Assembly: GCA_037367405.1 (NCBI GenBank)
Contig: JAZKJV010004148.1
Coordinates: 1,798,501 to 1,862,500 of the forward strand
Reading direction: 5' to 3'
DNA: 64,000 nt
Origin: Ottelia alismoides
Lineage: Eukaryota; Streptophyta; Magnoliopsida; Alismatales; Hydrocharitaceae
Shown: positions 57,301-64,000 of the stretch, in pieces
Layout of the letters: each line of letters opens with the position of its first letter
Numbering within the stretch: the stretch's first letter is position 1
Program-made: the position numbers and the translations under genes
Notes under the pieces: model-generated
What the model was told of the DNA's origin: nothing
The model's input: only the letters and a program-made list of their open reading frames with translations
The model's database searches: none

Positions 57301-58330
57301 TTTTTCTGGTGTTTTAAGGTTTTTCAATTTTTTTTAGTCTTTTTGTTAGGTGAAGGAGGAATAGGAGAATGTACATAGTCAAGTTTGGACGGAAAGTGGT
57401 TAGTAGAAGAGGGAGGTAGAAGGGACTCCAATTGTACATGACGTGTGGTCAATCTAATGTCTTCCAGATTTTCAAAATTCAATCCATGAAATCACTTTCA
57501 TACTTGGACGCTTGATAGGTCTAAAAATGTCATCCTCCAATAAGTTCTCATGACACATCATGAGAGAAGTCTGCTTAGTTGGCGGATACTGCTAAGCACT
57601 CGAGATCTTATACTCAACACACCTTGACTCAAGCGTGTAATGTTGGATTGGGTATTTCCCATCAGTGTTGCAGATGCTAGTCGGAGCCTCAAAAGGTGGA
57701 GTCATTAGACAGGGGGTCTCTTTATTGGTCGCATGGATCCAATCTGTTGTATATGTCAACTCTATGAATGGGTGGTATGAAGGTTGGTTAATGTGGGCTT
57801 GATCACTAAGGTCGATCAGGTCAGGAGGATCATGTAGTGAATGCCTCTCCATTCAGTCTATATGGCCAACCATGTTGTACCCTAAGGTCAATTAAGAATG
57901 TGTATATGTCAATTGTTGTCCGGTCCCAACTCCATGTGAGAATGAGGTTTGTGGAGGCAACTGATTATGCCAATCATTCATCTCAGCACTGGCTTGCTCT
58001 TCGATTTGTTCCTTGATTCCAGCGAGGGGACGAGAATATGGTGAGTCAATCTAGGCTGTATGTGTGTTAGGGATGTAGGAATGTGAGGTAGGTGAGAAGT
58101 ATGAAGAAGTGGGGAAGTCAGTCGGAGTTCTGACTTCACAGTTGGGGTATGGGCATGAGGAGGAATAAGAGGGTGGAGATGATGAGAATATTGTTGAAGA
58201 AAAGTGACCTGGATATGATGACCAATATTCTAACATCTTCAAAGAGAAATGGTAGAATGAAGCAGATCGAGGAAGAAATCGTGCAATTGCACTGAATAAC
58301 ACACAAAACAGACAAATACAAGAACAAACC
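57301..58330 (-). pseudogene. Unrecognised coding-like region of element E
   Basis: This lies where gag should end. Two short open stretches (57592-57852 and 58051-58302) are rich in Ser, Pro, His and Thr. They may be the remains of the C-terminal part of gag, but I see none of the conserved capsid blocks present in D, B and C. A gag of a diverged family cannot be excluded. Confidence 0.35.
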
Positions 58331-59416
58331 CTGAGCTCACCTACTCAACATTGTGATGGTCGCAAGAGTCTGATCGTTTATCTTTTCAATTTTAAATAGA
58401 TGATAAATAAAGATATACGTACAATTACGTAAGCCTTAAAAGTAGATTTTGGGCACTATCATAGGGTTGTGTCATCACCTCTCAACAATCACAATAGCAT
58501 AAGCATAATGAGGGTTTTGCTCTCCCAAAAACAAGTGTTAATTTTAATTATTTTTTGGTCAACTCTTATTAGAAATCCCAATTTTTTGTTCAATTATCAC
58601 TTGATAAATCTACCAAACATGGCATGCCTAATGATCGGTCACGATTTCCTTTTAGCCTAAGTTTCAAAACCAAGGAGAAGGGAGTCGAGAAAAACTGATG
58701 CAAATAGTGAAATCAATGATGCATGGCCAGTTTAGAAGACTTATAGTGATCCTCACGCTCTACATGCAGGATGCAACGCATAGTTGAAATTCTATACTAT
58801 ATGAGATGCAAACGAGAAAATCGTTCCTAGACAGGCAGTTCTATTAGCGAGTGATGAACAATTTAATTTGGACTAATACTTATGCGGTCTAAGTGCATCT
58901 CGTTAAATATGATGTGTGTTCCTAAATATTATGAGCACAAGCAATAAAAATATTCTAGTAAAAATGCTCTAAGAGCCATGAGTGCAAGTCTTATTATACT
59001 TCAGTCAACCACACGACCACAAATGGGTCAAATGTCCAGTCCTGATACACACGCGAAATCTCAAATAAGATTTGTTGTAAAGAGCAAATTACCTAAATTA
59101 TTACAACACAATAATTACAAGAATTTATAAAAATGAAATGCTCTCAAAAATAAATTAAAGTTTCCTTGATCTTTAGTAGTCGGCATGTGTCACGTCCGTC
59201 GACCTCTGATGCACTCCAAGTATAGCAGGCCCTCGTAAGGAAAAAGAAATTTATTTTAGAGAGATAAACAACAATATATTAACAAAAATAAGCAGAAAAA
59301 TAATTGAGAGGAAGAAAAATAAAAAATGGCTTATTTACAAAGTGGCTCGAGGGTCAGACTACCCGAGTGAGAGAAAACCTAAATATAATTTCTAAATTAA
59401 ACCCTAAGCCATTTGC
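58331..59416 (-). other. Leader of element E
   Basis: AT-rich untranslated region between PBS and the first coding-like stretch. I see no conserved block shared with the D leader and no ORF of note. Confidence 0.55.
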
Positions 59417-59435
59417 CTCCCTGGCAACGACGCTA
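59417..59435 (-). promoter_or_regulatory. Primer binding site (tRNA-Asp type), element E
   Basis: TAGCGTCGTTGCCAGGGAG on the element strand, two bases inside the LTR end. It matches TGGCGCCGTTGCCGGGGA at most positions, as in D and B. Confidence 0.78.
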
Positions 59436-59437
59436 TT

Positions 59438-62317
59438 TGATGAATCGGCCGATTGCTTATATTAGGTTCTCATCATAGCACAACACTCAGCCAATTAATC
59501 AAAACATAATCGAATGTCTCAGTGAAGAGGACTCGGTTTAAATTTATATCCTAGGAAAGTCAGGGGTCGAACACAGGGAGGCAAACGAACAACTTTGGGT
59601 TAAATCAGAAAACTTAGGTCTAGGTTTTCAATGTGGATTTTTTGTATTTTTTATGAAAAATGAAAGTGAATGCAAAAATTGAATTAAGATAATAAGAAAT
59701 CACACAACTTCGCCAAATTAATTATAATGTAAAATTAATCCAAATTAACCAATTTATATTTTTCATAGAAATCTAATCCAATCATGAATGCAAAATGTAT
59801 TTTTTTGGAATTTTAATGGTTAAAATGCAACAATAAAAATGCATACTTTTATGGGTTTTTTGCAATTTGTTGCACGATAAAAATGCAAAAATTACGAAAA
59901 TTTTACTGGAACTTAAGCATGATGAGATGGGGCTGCAATATTTTTTAGAATTTTTCGAGAATATATGATTTTTTTATGATTTTTTATGAAAACAGAGTGA
60001 TTGCAAGTATTTAATTCTTAATAAATCCATAATATCACTTTATCTATTGAGTGAATTATCTCAATAAGATATTTAAATATGCAATCCAAGAGAGTTGGAT
60101 TTTCTCAAAAATAATGCGTGTGGATATAACTAAAAAACATTTACTAAAACCACTCTACAATTTATTTAGGGCACAAAACAACTCCAATTTAAATGAAATT
60201 GGGAGAATATTTAAAGCACATTTTAAGGCATCATATTTGATTTTTTAGGAACTTTTGGAGCAAGCTTAACTAAATGTTAATTTAAGACCACTAATTGGGT
60301 AAAATATGCAATATTTTATTAAAACAATTTTAATTAATTACCCAAAGCTCACAAAAATCGAAATGAATAACCAAATGATAAAGAATTTGTTGCTCAACAA
60401 CATGTTTCATTAAATAAATTGATGCTAAAAGACGTCCAAATTAATATGCAAACATAGGGGTATCCGTGCCAATCCAGCAAACAACATTGAATACAAAATA
60501 TGCACAAGGACATGTTACAATATCAACATATGCAGGACAAACTATGCAACTTTTACAAAAAAAAATTTAAAAAAAAATAAAATGGACCTTCTTCGCAGGT
60601 AGGGCACGAAAGAGGAGAAGGGCGCAGCAGGGTGACGCCGCCCGCACAGGAGGGGCACTAGTGGCGGTGGTTGGCATCTGTGTTCGTGACACGTGTGGAG
60701 GAGGTGTTGTTATCCTCGCGATGGAGGAGTATTGTGGCTGGGGGCGGCGTCACGATGGATGCAGGGGGAGGTCGCGACTACGGGCAGTGTTGGCAAGGAG
60801 GGAGGACCTGCGGGCGGAGCAACCACTTGGCAGACGGACGACCATGGTTGAAGGGCGGTGGCCGACAGTAGAGGAGGGGGGTGCCAGCCAGCTGCTTCGA
60901 GCTTTTTTTATTTTTTTTGTAATTTTTTTAGTTGATTTTAAATATTTTTTAAATTCTTTTAAACTGGAGACATATATATATAAAAAGGGGGAGATTGTAA
61001 ATGGGAATAATGAAGAAGATGACAACGGTGGATGATGGTGATTTGGGTGTGGCGTAAAAAAAACTAATATGACCAAGATAAAAAAGGGCGTTAGATAATA
61101 TAAAATAACAAGGGAAATGAGGACGGGAAAACTTACCTGAGATTCGTCAAATTTGCGGAGCATCAATGCTAGAATCCTGTTATGGGCTCAATCCGATTGG
61201 CGAAAAAAATCAGAGAAGCTATGTGAGCTTGATGGGAAGCTCGTGACATGGCAATGATGGTCGACGCGGATCTCTCCTGAAGGAGGTCTTCGCTTGAGGA
61301 TGATGCTCAGCCATTGTCATCGACAAAACACTCCAAGCTCTCTCATTTTTCTTTAAAAATGGTGGATGTAGAATAATAAGGATGAAGAGAAGAATAAAAA
61401 GAAGATGAATGGGAGTTCGAAAGATGGTGGAATGGTGGAGTTGAATGGGAGATTAAAAAAATGGTAGAGTTTAACAAAAGTTGGTGATAGAATGAGAAAT
61501 TAGAGTAGAGAATGAAAAAAAATAAAATAAAAAGAAATTAAAAGTTGGCTGCTAAAAATAAAATAAAATAAAGAGAAAAGGGAGTGGAGAATTTACAAAA
61601 GTAAGTCCACAAATAAAACAAACAATATGTACAATTTTTTTACTTTTCTAATTTTAATTTTTTTTGTTTTTTTAATAAAAGGTATTTACAAAATAAAAAA
61701 TAAGTTAAAATATTAGAAATAAAAAAAACACAAAAATGATTTTTTTATTAATTAAGAAAAGTAAATAAGAAAATGAAGAAATAAAAACTATTTACAATAT
61801 ATATATAATGTACACCTAGGTCCCAATACCCATATTTTGCAAACGAGCTCCAATTTTAATGAAACCACTATCATTGGATAGTTAATTTTCTTACTTAAAC
61901 TTTATGAGTTTTGTGAATTTGGAGTTCACGTGAAGCGGGAATTTGGCCGGGAAGTTGGACTTTACAGCCTTTTCTCTTTGAGATCTAGGGGTATTTATAT
62001 GTAGTGAATTTTATTTTGAATTTTTTGTATTTTTATATATTTTTATAAATAAGTCAGAGAAAGAATTAGCCAAAAAGGAGTTGAAATACAGTTATTAAAA
62101 ATACATGAAGTTTGGTTTTTTACAGATGCAAAAGTCCTTTATTTTACGATTTTTTATTATTAATTTCTTTTTGTACAATATAATATATAATTATTTGTGT
62201 ATTTTATTTACAAGAGTCATTTTATTAATTTATTGATTTTATGGAAATTTATTTGAGATTCTACCCAGGGACATTGCTAAGATCAATATAATGAGATGAT
62301 GAATCGTGGATTCATCA
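59438..62317 (-). repeat. 5' LTR of element E
   Basis: TGATGAATC at 59438 and GATTCATCA at 62317 form a perfect inverted terminal repeat. It is colinear with the 3' LTR. The U5 motif is GGTCGAACACAGGGAGGC near 59565, and a GC-rich stretch lies at 60590-60900. ORFs at 60661-61035 and on the opposite strand are LTR artefacts. Confidence 0.93.
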
Positions 62318-62322
62318 ACAGG
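62318..62322. repeat. Target site duplication ACAGG, right of element E
   Basis: Second copy of the duplication at 50799-50803. Confidence 0.92.
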
Positions 62323-63358
62323 TGGATATCATGTCTTACGGGAAGGAAACCTTTCTTGGAGTTCTTTATATGGAACCGCTCCAAGATTTTCTTAGTGTAT
62401 CCATGTTGTGACAATCCCAAGATCCTCTTTTCTTTGTTTCTGAAAAGCTTCAGACCCAATATGTAAGAGGCGTCTCAATGATCTTTCATCTCGAAGGTAA
62501 GGGATAACCGAATCTTAACATTGGTAACTATCCCTGTATCATTCCCAATGATAAGGATGTCATCTACATAAAGCACGATGAAAACAAGGGTACTGCCACT
62601 AAGCTTCTTGTACACATAGTTCATCAGGACTCTGCACAAAATAAAAACTCTCGTGGTTTCGTCAAATCTGATGTTCCAGCTACGAGAAGCTTGTTTTGAG
62701 CACATAGATGGATTTCTTCAGTTTGTGTACTTTATCTTCCTTGATTATGAAGCCCTGGGATTGCTCCATATAGATATCCATTGAGGAAAGTCATCTTGAT
62801 GTCCATATGCTAGATGTCATGTCAAGATATGCAGCTATAGCTAGTAGTGCCCTGATGGACTTAAGCATAGCCACAGGAGAGAATGTCTCATCATAGTCGA
62901 TGTCTTCTCTCTATGTGTAGCCCTTGGCTACGATCCGTGCTTTGAATGTCTCTACTTTCCCATCAGGTCCCCTCTTTCTCTTGAAGAACCATTTACACCC
63001 AATGGGTTTTACCCCTCTAGGTGTATCCTCCATGGTCCATACACCATTTTTATGCATGGAGTCTATTCAAACTTCATTGTTAGCATCCATCTATCCATGT
63101 CATGATCCACGAGTGCTTGATAAAATAAAGATGGATCATTGTCAGTTTCACCTGACACATGGAATCCATGCCATTCAGGTGGTGCAACCATCCTTTAACT
63201 TAGACATCATTTACTTCCTCAGTTTCTAGTTCAGGAAACTGAGTATCCTCAGGGAATTCAATGAGTCCCTTTACTTCATTTTTGTCTTGACTATTAAGGA
63301 AATCATCCTCCATAAAGTTTAACATCTCCATAGACATGACGATTCGCTAATCACCCTA
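62318..63358 (-). pseudogene. copia-2 pol, part 2 (IN-RT junction and RT)
   Basis: Reading leftward, RT starts near 63040 (GCKWFFKRKRGPDGKVETF) and continues with the REDIDYDETFSPVA block near 62900 and the catalytic box LYVDDILIIGND near 62560, which is intact. The sequence then runs to SYILGLKLF and the end at 62318, exactly where the codon frame picks up again at 50798. Several stops and shifts are present (for example after 62475). The right end at 63359 abuts a new LTR. Confidence 0.88.
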
Positions 63359-64000
63359 TGTTAATTTGTCAATTTTATGCTTTTAAAAATATCCTTCATT
63401 ATAGGCGGGTAACCGGAATTAATCAAAAATTAAACACTTAAAAAATTAATCAAATTTTATCAGAGTGATTTTATGTTTACTTTGCCTAGGCAAGCACTAG
63501 GGTTGATCTCAAGGAGGAAAAGGAACAATTTATGTTTAAGTCCATCAAATTTAATGCATGGTTTTTGAGTTGGATTTTTTTGTATTTTTAGTGCAATTTT
63601 TAAATGCAATGCAAATGCATGCCACTTTAAGGATGATAAAATTATTGGAAATTAAATGATGTATAAAAATCAAAAAGCTAGGCCTAGATGTAAATAATGA
63701 TGAAATGAATGCACTATAAGTTTTTTGGAATTTTCTGATGCAATATGAATATTTAATGAGTTAAATTGTGAAAAAAGTGTAAATCAACAAAATTAATTAT
63801 AATAAATATTAAACCTACTTATTTTCAGGAAATAAAAGTTTCCAATATATATCATTTGGTGATCTATCTCAAAACTATGCCAAAACATAAAAATGTGAGA
63901 CTTAACACATTAAAAATTAAATATTAAAATACACAATGATTTTTACAGTGCTAATGATGCATACAAATGCAAATATTTTGGGGCTTAATGTGAAGTACAA
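63359..64000 (-). repeat. LTR of a further element F, partial
   Basis: A new sequence begins TGTTAATTTG after copia-2 pol. It has the minus-strand U5 motif GGGTTGATCTCAAGGAGG near 63501, in the same relative position as in the D and E LTRs, followed by AT-rich LTR-like DNA to the window edge. It is therefore probably the 3' edge of a minus-strand gypsy LTR that inserted into copia-2. The second end is outside the window. Confidence 0.55.

Larger units (their letters stand above)
50804..62317 (-). mobile_element. Non-autonomous Athila-like element E, 11.5 kb
   Basis: This element is complete on the minus strand, with LTRs of 2926 and 2880 bp, PBS, 5.7 kb internal region, PPT and the duplication ACAGG. 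The internal region shows only a protease remnant and proline/serine-rich fragments; I find no capsid block, RT, RNase H or integrase. Ends (TGATGAATC...GATTCATCA, a perfect 9-base inverted repeat on the 5' LTR), PBS, PPT and the hairpin modules are like those of A-D, but the LTR body is a different family. It has the form of a large retrotransposon derivative (LARD-like). Its LTRs differ more than those of D, so it is older. Confidence 0.92.
47701..63358 (-). mobile_element. Ty1/copia element copia-2, split by element E
   Basis: This minus-strand copia element has its 3' LTR at about 47701-50082, a PPT, the end of pol (50097-50803), the E insertion, then the rest of RT and the IN/RT junction (62318-63358). 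It is cut at 63359 by another LTR. The order of domains (integrase before RT before RNase H) shows Ty1/copia. It sits in the gag of element C. Its own 5' half lies outside the window. Confidence 0.85.

Noticed and set aside
60661..61166. ORFs of 124 and 138 codons in the E 5' LTR
   Set aside because: Same reason: overlapping opposite-strand ORFs in LTR sequence without conservation between the two LTRs.
1..64000. Host protein-coding gene, tRNA or rRNA gene, CRISPR array
   Set aside because: Every recognisable coding piece is gag or pol of LTR elements. The tRNA-like strings are primer binding sites, and no regular repeat-spacer pattern occurs.

Overview
This window is plant nuclear repeat DNA. 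It is AT-rich and made almost entirely of nested LTR retrotransposons, and I see no host gene, tRNA, rRNA or CRISPR array. The organism is inferred to be a flowering plant with a repeat-rich genome, because the best-preserved coding region has Athila-type (Ty3/gypsy, non-chromovirus) gag and pol, the primer sites match plant tRNA-Asp, and the other coding pieces are Ty1/copia. I cannot name the species. For reference I call the elements A, B, C, D, E and F (Athila-like) and copia-1 and copia-2.

Layout. 1-5547: 3' end of plus-strand element A (PR/linker remnant, IN tail, 3' UTR, LTR). 5548-7055: copia-1 fragment on the minus strand, with its LTR fused directly to reverse transcriptase. 7056-8783: unassigned LTR-like DNA. 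8784-36725: plus-strand element B, split at 12526/28161 by element D. 12532-28155: D, a nearly complete 15.6 kb minus-strand Athila-like element with 3 kb LTRs, flanked by the 5 bp duplication ATACC. 36726-about 47700: older minus-strand element C, carrying a solo LTR (40513-43611) inside its RT. About 47701-63358: copia-2, minus strand, whose RT is split by element E (50804-62317, minus) with the duplication ACAGG on both sides. 63359-64000: start of another minus-strand LTR, F.

How the parts relate. C and D keep gag, PR, RT, RNase H and IN, all broken by stops or frameshifts. A and B share one clean deletion that removes RT to most of IN, so they look like copies of a non-autonomous family. 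E is a second family reduced to a PR remnant plus long UTRs. All share the LTR start TGATGAATC, a PPT of the type AAGTATAGGGG and, where visible, a tRNA-Asp-like PBS, so D- or C-type machinery could have mobilised A, B and E (inference).

The most unusual signals are cis-acting and apparently structural. (1) The 3' UTRs carry three or four successive stem-loops, each ending in a copy of the polypurine tract, and a further hairpin precedes the true PPT. (2) Most LTRs of the A-D group carry two adjacent hairpins around the core AGGTCCCT/AGGGACCT, one of them with a perfect 16 bp stem, and their arms vary between copies. No function for either is established from the sequence alone.
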